Shown here: piece by piece, positions 1-6,041 of the stretch
Layout: every line of letters starts with the position of its first letter
How positions within the stretch are numbered: the stretch's first letter is position 1
Origin: Burkholderiales bacterium
Lineage (GTDB): Bacteria > Pseudomonadota > Gammaproteobacteria > Burkholderiales > UBA11063
DNA: 10,307 nucleotides
Assembly: GCA_026461645.1 (NCBI GenBank)
Contig: JAPJMP010000070.1
Span: 1 to 10,307 of the forward strand
Direction: 5' to 3'
Made by a program: the position numbers and the translations under genes
Notes under the pieces: generated by a model
Databases searched by the model: none
What the model was told of the DNA's origin: nothing
What the model saw: only the letters and a program-made list of their open reading frames with translations

Positions 1-2
1 AA

Positions 3-140
3 ATAACTCAATGTATAGTACTAGCACTAATGTTATGAAGCAATATTTATGCTGATGACAATGTAAATAACTATTTATACTCGCAACAAAGAAACAGTCA
101 GGATTCTTATCAGGAAGCACTAAATAAATTCTACCAAAGA
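3..140 (+). other. Upstream in-frame extension: signal peptide with internal TGA, then start of propeptide
   Basis: In the frame of the deamidase, positions 3-35 translate to ITQCIVLALML, a hydrophobic core typical of a Sec signal peptide. A TGA stop follows at 36-38, then SNIYADD with a plausible signal-peptidase site after the Ala at 51-53. The frame then runs without a stop through a polar, Gln- and Asn-rich stretch into the gene body. The other two frames here give no hydrophobic segment, so a single nonsense change (or base-call error) explains the pattern better than a frameshift. The real start codon lies before position 1. The signal-peptide reading is an inference from composition and position. 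Confidence 0.6.
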
Positions 141-821
141 TTGGATAATGTAAATATGAGCGGCAAATTCAATCATGTAGCAATTGCCAAAGATTCCCCA
201 ATTTTGTCTGCAGACCAAACAGATTTAATTGATTATTCCAAAGTGCCTCAAGTTAAAAACTATAAACAATTATTAGAGATATTTGCCGCTATTAGGGATA
301 GTAGATTTTTAGTTGAAAGCGCTTATCCTAACTTTCCACGTCGCATTAGTTGGCTTTTCCCTGGTGATTTTTGTTATGCCAGAACGGCAATGGCTGGCAT
401 ATATGCTGATGAACAACATTTAGTTAGACCAGACACAATTTTTGTTTTTGGCAGTCTTAACGTTAAAACCCGTTTCTCACCAAGTGGCAGTGTAAGTTGG
501 TGGTACCATGTGTCTTCAATTTTAGGCGTAAATGATCATTATTTCGTTCTTGACCCAGCCATAAATTCTACTGCTCCACTACCAGTTAATCAATGGTTAA
601 AAGCTATGAATGATAAATGCTTACTGGCAAGAGTATGTAGCCCTTATACTTATTCTCCTGGTTCTGGTTCTAGTTGTAGCAATGCTACACCTGATGATGA
701 TAAACCAGCATACAATGATATTCAAACTGCATTATCTATTGAAATTGATAATGTTACAACTTTAGGATATGTTTGGACTGATATTTTAGGTAACAATCCG
801 CCGTGGAAACCTGTATTTTAA
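141..821 (+). CDS. Predicted secreted protein-glutamine deamidase (protein-glutaminase family), 5' end disrupted
   Basis: Protein-glutaminases convert glutamine side chains in proteins to glutamate, releasing ammonia. Family membership is read from the C-terminal half. A CYAR motif carries the putative nucleophile Cys78, SWWYHV carries His123, and FVLDPA carries Asp138, in the order and spacing I recall for the Chryseobacterium enzyme. The preceding FPRRISWLFPGD segment also fits the family. Residues before about 65 would be the propeptide. Several cysteines (160, 166, 179) suggest an exported, disulfide-bonded protein. Numbering uses the TTG at 141, the first standard start after the upstream in-frame stop. 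There is no clear ribosome-binding site there, and ATG 156 is equally possible. Neither start is likely to be the native one, because the frame stays open back to 39 and continues as a signal peptide across a TGA. The domain itself shows no damage. It may be a recent pseudogene or a sequencing error. The family call is firm, activity unproven. Confidence 0.72.
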   Translation: MDNVNMSGKFNHVAIAKDSPILSADQTDLIDYSKVPQVKNYKQLLEIFAAIRDSRFLVESAYPNFPRRISWLFPGDFCYARTAMAGIYADEQHLVRPDTIFVFGSLNVKTRFSPSGSVSWWYHVSSILGVNDHYFVLDPAINSTAPLPVNQWLKAMNDKCLLARVCSPYTYSPGSGSSCSNATPDDDKPAYNDIQTALSIEIDNVTTLGYVWTDILGNNPPWKPVF

Positions 822-889
822 CGAGAAAATTAATTTAGCTAACATAAGCTAAGCAAATGTTTAGCAATGAACATATAAATAATTAAACC

Positions 890-931
890 ATAATAGCCTT
901 TTTTTAGTAAAATAAGGCTATTATTATTTTT
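890..931 (+). terminator. Rho-independent terminator-like hairpin after the deamidase gene
   Basis: Positions 890-900 (ATAATAGCCTT) and 914-924 (AAGGCTATTAT) are perfect 11-base inverted repeats around a 13-base A/T-rich loop. They are followed by TATTTTT at 925-931. The stem has three G-C pairs and the T-rich tail is only on the plus-strand side, so it would terminate transcription coming from the deamidase gene. It sits 24 bases before the livJ start. A liv promoter upstream of it would therefore place it in the liv leader. Confidence 0.65.
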
Positions 932-940
932 AAATCAATT

Positions 941-954
941 AAAAGGTTAGCTAA
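941..954 (+). promoter_or_regulatory. livJ ribosome-binding site with adjoining TTAGCTAA palindrome
   Basis: AAAAGG at 941-946 lies eight bases before the livJ ATG at 955 and is the best Shine-Dalgarno in the area. The eight spacer bases (947-954) are the palindrome TTAGCTAA. The same eight bases occur again at 835-842, just after the deamidase stop. I could not identify a convincing -35/-10 pair for the liv operon; TATAAA at 874-879 is a possible -10 with no good partner. Confidence 0.45.
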
Positions 955-2067
955 ATGAAACGAATATTATTACTCCCTCTATTTATTCTGATGTGTAAGT
1001 TAGTAGTGGCACAAACTTATATTATTGGTGTTCAGGCGCCAATAACTGGATCATTTGCCAGTGAAGGTCAAGGGATTAATAACGCCATTCAACTACTTGT
1101 TGCGCAAACTAATGCTGCCGGTGGGATTAATGGAGATACCTTCAAGGTTGTTACTTGCGATGATCAAGGTAATCCACAAAATGCAGTAATTTGTGCTAAA
1201 ACTTTAGTTGATGCCGGAGCAAAAGTTGTAATTGGCTCTTATTCGTCAACTGCAACTGAAGCTAGTCAAGCAATTTATGCAAAGGCTGGAGTTATTCAAA
1301 CCAGTGATGCTACTGCAAATAATTTAATTGTACATGCTTATCCAACTTATTTTAGAAACTCTTTCAATGATAATATTGAAGGAAATTTTACAGCTGACTA
1401 TTTTGTAAACATTAAAAAATATAAAAGAATTGTGATTTTAGGCGATTTCTCTGCTTTCTCAACTGGACTTAGTGCTTCTGTAATTAATAATATTAAAGCC
1501 TTAAAAGGTAATATTGTATATACTGGCAAAATCACTTCTGGGGATAATGATTTTCGCGCTATTTTAACTAAAATTAAAGCTTTAAATCCTGACGTAATTT
1601 ATTACTCTGGTTATTTTATTGAAGGTGCTCTTTTGCGTTCTCAAGAAGTAAGCCTTGGAATTAAAGCTGATTTTGTTGGTGGCAACTCCAATGACAATCC
1701 ACAATTTCTAAAAATTGCTGGATCAAAAGCCAAAGGCAGTTATTTAATTGGACTGCCCTTACCACAACAGTTAGATTCACAACAAGCTCAACAGTTTGTG
1801 GCTGATTATGCAAAGAAATATAATAGTCCTATTCCTTCGATTTGGACAATTACTAATGCCGATGGCTTACTCACAGTATTTGCTGCCATGAAGGCCATTA
1901 AAACTAATGACCCAATTTTAGTGGCTAAATATATTCATGGTAGTATTAGAAATATGCCATGTTTAACAGGCTATATGACAATAAATAATCAGGGTGAACG
2001 TGAAGGTAATATTTATCAAGTTAGTCAAATTCAATCTAACTTAAAATATAAGGTTGTTTACCACTAA
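955..2067 (+). CDS. livJ: Periplasmic substrate-binding protein of branched-chain amino acid type ABC importer
   Basis: This is the ligand-capture component of a Liv/HAAT importer, acting in the periplasm. Residues 1-19 form a signal peptide (basic start, hydrophobic core, cleavage after VVA); there is no lipobox, so it is soluble. The mature protein shows the type I binding-protein pattern: GVQAPITGSFASEGQG near 25-40, NAAGGINGD at 53-61, VIGSYSSTATEAS at 92-104 and VIYYSGYFIEG at 214-224. By eye against E. coli LivJ, the ligand residues Ser79, Thr102 and Tyr202 correspond to Ser98, Thr120 and Tyr220. The acidic residue corresponding to Glu226 appears to be Asn (GGNSNDN, 242-248). Cys68 and Cys80 could form a disulfide. 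At 370 residues the length is normal. It is the first gene of a five-gene operon and its stop overlaps the livH start by one base (TAATG). The family is certain; the substrate is inferred and may not be Leu/Ile/Val. Confidence 0.9.
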   Translation: MKRILLLPLFILMCKLVVAQTYIIGVQAPITGSFASEGQGINNAIQLLVAQTNAAGGINGDTFKVVTCDDQGNPQNAVICAKTLVDAGAKVVIGSYSSTATEASQAIYAKAGVIQTSDATANNLIVHAYPTYFRNSFNDNIEGNFTADYFVNIKKYKRIVILGDFSAFSTGLSASVINNIKALKGNIVYTGKITSGDNDFRAILTKIKALNPDVIYYSGYFIEGALLRSQEVSLGIKADFVGGNSNDNPQFLKIAGSKAKGSYLIGLPLPQQLDSQQAQQFVADYAKKYNSPIPSIWTITNADGLLTVFAAMKAIKTNDPILVAKYIHGSIRNMPCLTGYMTINNQGEREGNIYQVSQIQSNLKYKVVYH

Positions 2068-2963
2068 TGTTAAATATTTTTTTGCAGCAATTAATTAATG
2101 CTTTAACTTATGGTAGTTTAATTGGTTTCATTGCTTTAGGTTATAGTTTAGTATACGGAATACTCAAATTAATTAATTTTGCGCATGGGCATATTGTGAC
2201 CTTTGCAATTTTTATTACAATGAGTATGCTCACTCAATTTTTAGCGCTGCATACCTTGGGTTTTATTTTAGCACTGAGCTTAGCTTTAATAATTACCATC
2301 GGAGTAACCATTGTTCTAGAAATAGTTGCTTATCGGCCATTAAGAAGATCTAATCGATTAAGCTTAATCGTTTCTGCACTGGGTGCTGGAATGGTCATCG
2401 AAAATGCAGTCATGCTAATTTGGGGGCCAAATCCTAGAGTCTTTCCCGATATTAATTTTTTTCAGGGCACAATTAATTTAAATGGTGTTGTTGTTAGTGA
2501 ATTAAATTTATTTATATTATTCTTGAATATTGTGGTAATGAGTATTTTATATTTATTTATTAATAAATCTAGAACTGGTATTGCCATTAAAGCATTATCT
2601 TTAGATTATCAAACTGCTCAATTAATGGGCGTAAACATTAATAAAATAATAGTTTTAGTTTTTGTTTTAGGTGCTATCTTAGGATCAGCTGGTGGAATTC
2701 TAATCGGCTTAACTTATAAAACAATTAGTTTTAATATGGGGTTTGAATACGGTCTAAAAGCATTTATAGCTGCTATTATTGGTGGTATTGGCAGTATTCC
2801 TGGTGCAATGCTTGGAGGTTTAATCATTGGAATCTTACAAACTCTAAGCGCAGGATATATTTCTAGTATCTGGGCAAATGTTATTACCTATTCTTTACTT
2901 ATTTTACTATTAATTGTACGTCCTAGAGGCCTGCTTGGACAAAAGGACATTGAGAAAGTATAA
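2067..2963 (+). CDS. livH: Branched-chain amino acid type ABC transporter permease LivH
   Basis: This is one of the two inner-membrane permease subunits that form the translocation path with LivM. The 298-residue protein is almost wholly hydrophobic, with about eight membrane segments. LivH hallmarks are present: GYSLVYGILKLINFAHG at 25-41, AYRPLRRSNRLS at 88-99, and the C-terminal block GLKAFIAAIIGGIGSIPGAMLGG at 229-251. The cytoplasmic coupling loop reads SRTGIAIKALSLDYQTAQLMGV (168-189), close to the usual pattern of the family. The ATG shares its first base with the livJ stop, and the only Shine-Dalgarno-like bases (AAGG) lie about 13 bases upstream inside livJ, so translation probably depends on ribosomes finishing livJ. 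The length is typical. Confidence 0.93.
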   Translation: MLNIFLQQLINALTYGSLIGFIALGYSLVYGILKLINFAHGHIVTFAIFITMSMLTQFLALHTLGFILALSLALIITIGVTIVLEIVAYRPLRRSNRLSLIVSALGAGMVIENAVMLIWGPNPRVFPDINFFQGTINLNGVVVSELNLFILFLNIVVMSILYLFINKSRTGIAIKALSLDYQTAQLMGVNINKIIVLVFVLGAILGSAGGILIGLTYKTISFNMGFEYGLKAFIAAIIGGIGSIPGAMLGGLIIGILQTLSAGYISSIWANVITYSLLILLLIVRPRGLLGQKDIEKV

Positions 2964-3910
2964 TGCAAGTAAATAAATCAATATTCATTATTTCTCTTAT
3001 AATCTGCAGTATTGGCTTTCCTTTTTTAGCCAATAATATCTGGCTTTCAATAATTACTACATTTTTAATTTATTCGGCATTATCTTTATCCCAAGATTTA
3101 ATTTTAGGTAAAGCCGGAATTTATGCTATGGGGCATGCAATGTTTTTTGGTATTGGCGCTTATACTTTTGCCATCTTAATTAATACCTACAATGTAAATT
3201 TATTTATTGCTTTTATGGCCAGCGGCATAATATCTTATTGTATCGGATTAATTATAATTTACCCCATAAAACATTTGCGTGGAGATTATTTTTTAGTGGT
3301 TTCACTTGGTTTAAATATTATCTTTATAAATATAATTAATAATGATCCATTTGGCTTAACTGGTGGTCCAAATGGAATTTTTGCCATTAATTTTCCAAGT
3401 GTTGGCGGACTTGATTTAACAGGCGCTAAAGCGATATATTTTATTGCCTTGATTTTTTTGTCAGTTATGATACTATTATTTTATCGATTAAATTATTCTA
3501 AATTTGGTCGGGCAATTTATTATCTAAACCATGATCATATCGCAGCTAAATCAGTTGGAATTAAACCCAGTTTAAATAAATTATTATCCTTTAGTTTAGG
3601 AACAATGTTAGCTGGCTTTACTGGTGCTATTTATACTTTACAATATGGAGCGGTAAGCCCTGAGGCTTTTGGTATTGAGCAATCAATTTTATTGTTTGCG
3701 GTTGTTATTGTCGGCGGGCAAGGATCGTTAATAGGCGTTGTTGCCGGTAGCTTTGTTATGTTTGTGCTACCAGAAATTTTTCGTAGTTATGCCGAGTATA
3801 GATTATTAGTATTTGGTGCTGCCATGGTAATATTAATGGTGATTCGACCGAATGGTTTGTTTCCTTCAAAATTTGGCTTTTTTCAAAAAAGGCATTTGCA
3901 GCAAAAATGA
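2963..3910 (+). CDS. livM: Branched-chain amino acid type ABC transporter permease LivM
   Basis: This is the second inner-membrane permease subunit, partner of LivH. At 315 residues it is the common short form, without the N-terminal extension of the 425-residue E. coli LivM. Family motifs in order are MGHAMFFGIGAYTFA (56-70), RGDYFLVVSLGLNIIF (106-121), LTGGPNGI (132-139) and VVIVGGQGSLIGVVAG (247-262). The cytoplasmic loop that contacts the ATPase reads SKFGRAIYYLNHDHIAAKSVGI (179-200). Most relatives have an acidic/basic R-E-(D/N)-E stretch where this one has LNHDH. The start shares one base with the livH stop and is preceded by GAGAAAG. It ends in TGA overlapping the livG ATG by four bases (ATGA). 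The identity is secure; the loop difference may be a lineage trait. Confidence 0.92.
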   Translation: MQVNKSIFIISLIICSIGFPFLANNIWLSIITTFLIYSALSLSQDLILGKAGIYAMGHAMFFGIGAYTFAILINTYNVNLFIAFMASGIISYCIGLIIIYPIKHLRGDYFLVVSLGLNIIFINIINNDPFGLTGGPNGIFAINFPSVGGLDLTGAKAIYFIALIFLSVMILLFYRLNYSKFGRAIYYLNHDHIAAKSVGIKPSLNKLLSFSLGTMLAGFTGAIYTLQYGAVSPEAFGIEQSILLFAVVIVGGQGSLIGVVAGSFVMFVLPEIFRSYAEYRLLVFGAAMVILMVIRPNGLFPSKFGFFQKRHLQQK

Positions 3911-4671
3911 CAAAATTACTAATTCAGAATTTAAGTAAACAATTTGCGGCATTAGTTGCTTTAGATAATATTTCTTTGGAGTTAGAGACAAACAAAATTT
4001 ATGGCTTAATTGGGCCAAATGGTTCAGGGAAAACAACACTATTTAATTGTATTTCCGGAGTATATAAGCCAAGTTCAGGTAATATAACCTTTGCTCACCA
4101 TAGCATCATTAATATGGCACCAGAAAAAATTGCCCAATTGGGAATTAGACGTACATTTCAAACAATTAGATTATCTAGCGAACTGACTGTCGCTGAGAAT
4201 ATTTATGCCGGCTACCATCATTACTCGAAACATAATTTTATTCAGGCTTTATTTAATCTGAAAGGTTATCGCCAAGATGAAATTCATTGCTGGCGAGAAG
4301 TACATCGAGCAGCTAAACTATTAGACATAGAACCACACTTGCGGCTTAAAGTAAAAACTCTTGCCTATGGCATACAACGTAAGGTCGAGATTGCTCGCGC
4401 AATAATTTCACAGCCACAACTATTAGTTTTGGATGAACCTGCTGCTGGAATGAATGAATCAGAGAAAATTGAATTAACCCATATAATCAAGCAAATTCAG
4501 TTACAAAATATTACAATTTTAATCATTGAACATGATATGCATATGATTTCTACTCTATGCGATACAGTTTTTGTTTTAAATCATGGCAAGTTAATTGCCT
4601 CGGGTAGTCCAACTGAAATCCTCAATAATAAACAAGTGATTTCGGCGTATATGGGGGATGAGCATGCTTAA
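3907..4671 (+). CDS. livG: Branched-chain amino acid type ABC transporter ATP-binding protein LivG
   Basis: This is one of two cytoplasmic ATPases that power the Liv importer as a LivG-LivF pair. Visible ABC elements are Walker A GPNGSGKTT (36-44), Q-loop Gln85 in RRTFQTIRL, signature region LAYGIQRKVEIARA (152-165), Walker B LLVLDEP (172-178) and the switch His209 (IIEHDM). LDEPAAGMN after Walker B and the long insert before the signature distinguish LivG from LivF. The signature is the degenerate LivG kind (usually LAYGQQR), here with Ile in place of the first Gln. The length of 254 is normal. It overlaps livM by four bases and livF by fourteen, which supports coupled translation and balanced subunit amounts. 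Confidence 0.94.
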   Translation: MTKLLIQNLSKQFAALVALDNISLELETNKIYGLIGPNGSGKTTLFNCISGVYKPSSGNITFAHHSIINMAPEKIAQLGIRRTFQTIRLSSELTVAENIYAGYHHYSKHNFIQALFNLKGYRQDEIHCWREVHRAAKLLDIEPHLRLKVKTLAYGIQRKVEIARAIISQPQLLVLDEPAAGMNESEKIELTHIIKQIQLQNITILIIEHDMHMISTLCDTVFVLNHGKLIASGSPTEILNNKQVISAYMGDEHA

Positions 4672-5371
4672 ATTACAAAAAATTACCGCCGGATATAATA
4701 AAATCCCGGCAATCATGGATATAAGTTTTACCATTAATCCAGGTGAAATTGTTTCATTAATTGGGGCAAATGGAGCTGGCAAAAGCACTATTCTTAAAAC
4801 CATTAGTGGCTTAATTACTCCTTTAGAGGGAAAAATATTTTTCCAAGATAAAGAAATTAGCAAGCTCGCAATACACAAAATTGTTGAATTAGGAATAATT
4901 TTATGCCCTGAGGGGAGACAGGTATTTTCATCACTAACAGTTAAAGAAAATTTATTGATGGGAGCCTATACTAAATCTAAAATTGATCACCAACAATTAG
5001 AATTTATTTATACCACATTTCCACTGTTAAAAAAGCGACTGAATCAATATGCTGGTACTTTAAGCGGTGGAGAGCAACAAATGCTCGCTATTGGTAGATC
5101 CTTAATGGCAAAACCACAAATTTTACTACTTGATGAACCAAGTTTAGGATTAGCACCAGTAATAACTAAAGAATTGTTTAGTGTAATTAACCTGATTAAT
5201 CAAACCACAAAAATTGCAATAATTTTGGTTGAACAAAACGCCACCTTGGCTTTAAAACATTCTAACCGAGGCTATGTAATTAAATCTGGCAATTTAGTTT
5301 TAAGCGGCAATAGTTCTGAATTACTTAATTCCTCAGCTATAAAACAAGCATATTTAGGTGAAATTAATTAA
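4658..5371 (+). CDS. livF: Branched-chain amino acid type ABC transporter ATP-binding protein LivF
   Basis: This is the second cytoplasmic ATPase of the importer. Its elements are Walker A GANGAGKST (36-44), CPEGRQVFSSLTVKENL (83-99, a LivF hallmark), signature LSGGEQQ (135-141), Walker B ILLLDEP (155-161) and LGLAPVI. At the usual switch-histidine position it has Gln (VEQNA, 191-195), which is normal for LivF, so this is not a defect. The C-terminus AYLGEIN also fits. Two starts are possible: ATG 4658 gives 237 residues, the E. coli length, while ATG 4664 lies six bases after GGGGG (4653-4657), a better ribosome-binding distance, and would remove only two residues. The gene ends one base from the adk stop on the other strand, with no G+C-rich hairpin between them. 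Confidence 0.94.
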   Translation: MSMLKLQKITAGYNKIPAIMDISFTINPGEIVSLIGANGAGKSTILKTISGLITPLEGKIFFQDKEISKLAIHKIVELGIILCPEGRQVFSSLTVKENLLMGAYTKSKIDHQQLEFIYTTFPLLKKRLNQYAGTLSGGEQQMLAIGRSLMAKPQILLLDEPSLGLAPVITKELFSVINLINQTTKIAIILVEQNATLALKHSNRGYVIKSGNLVLSGNSSELLNSSAIKQAYLGEIN

Positions 5372-5374
5372 TTT
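5361..5374. repeat. 14-base AT-only palindrome over the convergent livF/adk stops
   Basis: AAATTAATTAATTT reads the same on both strands. It contains the livF TAA (5369-5371) and reaches two bases of the adk stop (5373-5375). With no G-C pair it would not make a stable terminator. Transcripts from both sides therefore probably run into the opposite gene or end by another mechanism. Confidence 0.4.
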
Positions 5375-6011
5375 AAGCAATAAAATCAATAATTTGTTGT
5401 TTAACTGCCTCAACATCTTGATTACCATTAATGCGAATAAATTTAACCTCTGGTTTATGGGAATAGTAATTTATTAATGGTTCTGTTTGCTTACGATATA
5501 CTTCCAATCTTTTTATTACGGTTTCTTGTTTGTCATCGTCACGATGAATTAATTCCTCGTGAGTTATGTCATCCTTATTCTCTTCTAGTGGCGGATTATA
5601 TAAAACATGATAAGTCCTGCCAGATGCCACATGTACTCTTCTTCCTGATAAGCGGGCAATAATTTCGGGAAAAGGAACCTCAATTTCAATAACCGTGGTT
5701 ACAGTTATTCCAGCTTGAGTCAAACTATCCGCTTGAGCTATTGTGCGCGGAAATCCATCAAACAAAAAACCATAACGACAATCATCTTGATTAATCCGCT
5801 CTTGTACCAATCTAATTACTATCTCATCTGAGACTAAGGATCCACTATCCATAACAGCTTTAGCCTGAAGGCCTAAAGGGGAACCTGATTTAATTGCATT
5901 ACGTAGCATATCTCCGGTTGAGATTTGTGGAATATTATATTTTTCACAAATAAATTTAGCCTGCGTTCCTTTGCCAGCACCTGGTGCACCAAGTAAAATT
6001 ATTCCTAACAT
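5373..6011 (-). CDS. adk: Adenylate kinase
   Basis: This cytoplasmic enzyme interconverts ATP + AMP and two ADP, setting adenylate energy balance. The 212-residue length is close to the E. coli enzyme (214). Seen in order are P-loop GAPGAGKGT (8-16), AMP-binding STGDMLR (31-37), DGFPRT (85-90), and LID region 122-159 starting [15 protein letters not shown] with [14 protein letters not shown]. The LID has no Cys4 zinc site, as in Gram-negative enzymes. Arg123, Arg124 and Arg157 fit the catalytic arginines. The ATG at 6009-6011 is supported by alignment of [11 protein letters not shown] with the family start. The nearest Shine-Dalgarno-like AGGA lies 12 bases upstream, longer than usual. It follows the outer-membrane factor gene by 30 bases and may share its transcript. 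Nothing in the protein looks damaged. Confidence 0.96.
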   Translation of the reverse strand: MLGIILLGAPGAGKGTQAKFICEKYNIPQISTGDMLRNAIKSGSPLGLQAKAVMDSGSLVSDEIVIRLVQERINQDDCRYGFLFDGFPRTIAQADSLTQAGITVTTVIEIEVPFPEIIARLSGRRVHVASGRTYHVLYNPPLEENKDDITHEELIHRDDDKQETVIKRLEVYRKQTEPLINYYSHKPEVKFIRINGNQDVEAVKQQIIDFIA

Positions 6012-6032
6012 TTTTTATTTGTATCCTAACAT
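6003..6032 (-). repeat. Nine-base direct repeat of the adk start (ATGTTAGGA)
   Basis: On the minus strand ATGTTAGGA occurs at 6032-6024 and again, as the actual adk start, at 6011-6003, 21 bases apart. The upstream copy opens a five-codon reading frame (MLGYK) ending in TAA before adk begins, in the same frame. The AGGA of the upstream copy is also the only ribosome-binding-like sequence for adk. It could be chance or a small duplication. Confidence 0.4.
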
Positions 6033-6041
6033 CTTAAACTA

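Noticed and set aside
36..38. TGA read as tryptophan (alternative genetic code)
   Set aside because: No other gene here contains an internal TGA, and Trp is coded by TGG throughout. livM and the outer-membrane factor both end at TGA at family-typical lengths. Each does have another in-frame stop shortly after (four codons later, and directly as TAG), so the window alone does not strictly exclude leaky TGA.
4591..4878. 95-residue open frame on the minus strand
   Set aside because: It lies wholly antisense to livG/livF, which have full ABC motifs, and shows no domain of its own.
5191..5197. Missing switch histidine in LivF
   Set aside because: The Gln in VEQNA at this place is the normal LivF sequence, including in E. 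coli, so it is not a defect.
5477..5662. 61-residue open frame on the plus strand
   Set aside because: It is antisense to the conserved LID and C-terminal region of adk, with no recognisable feature.
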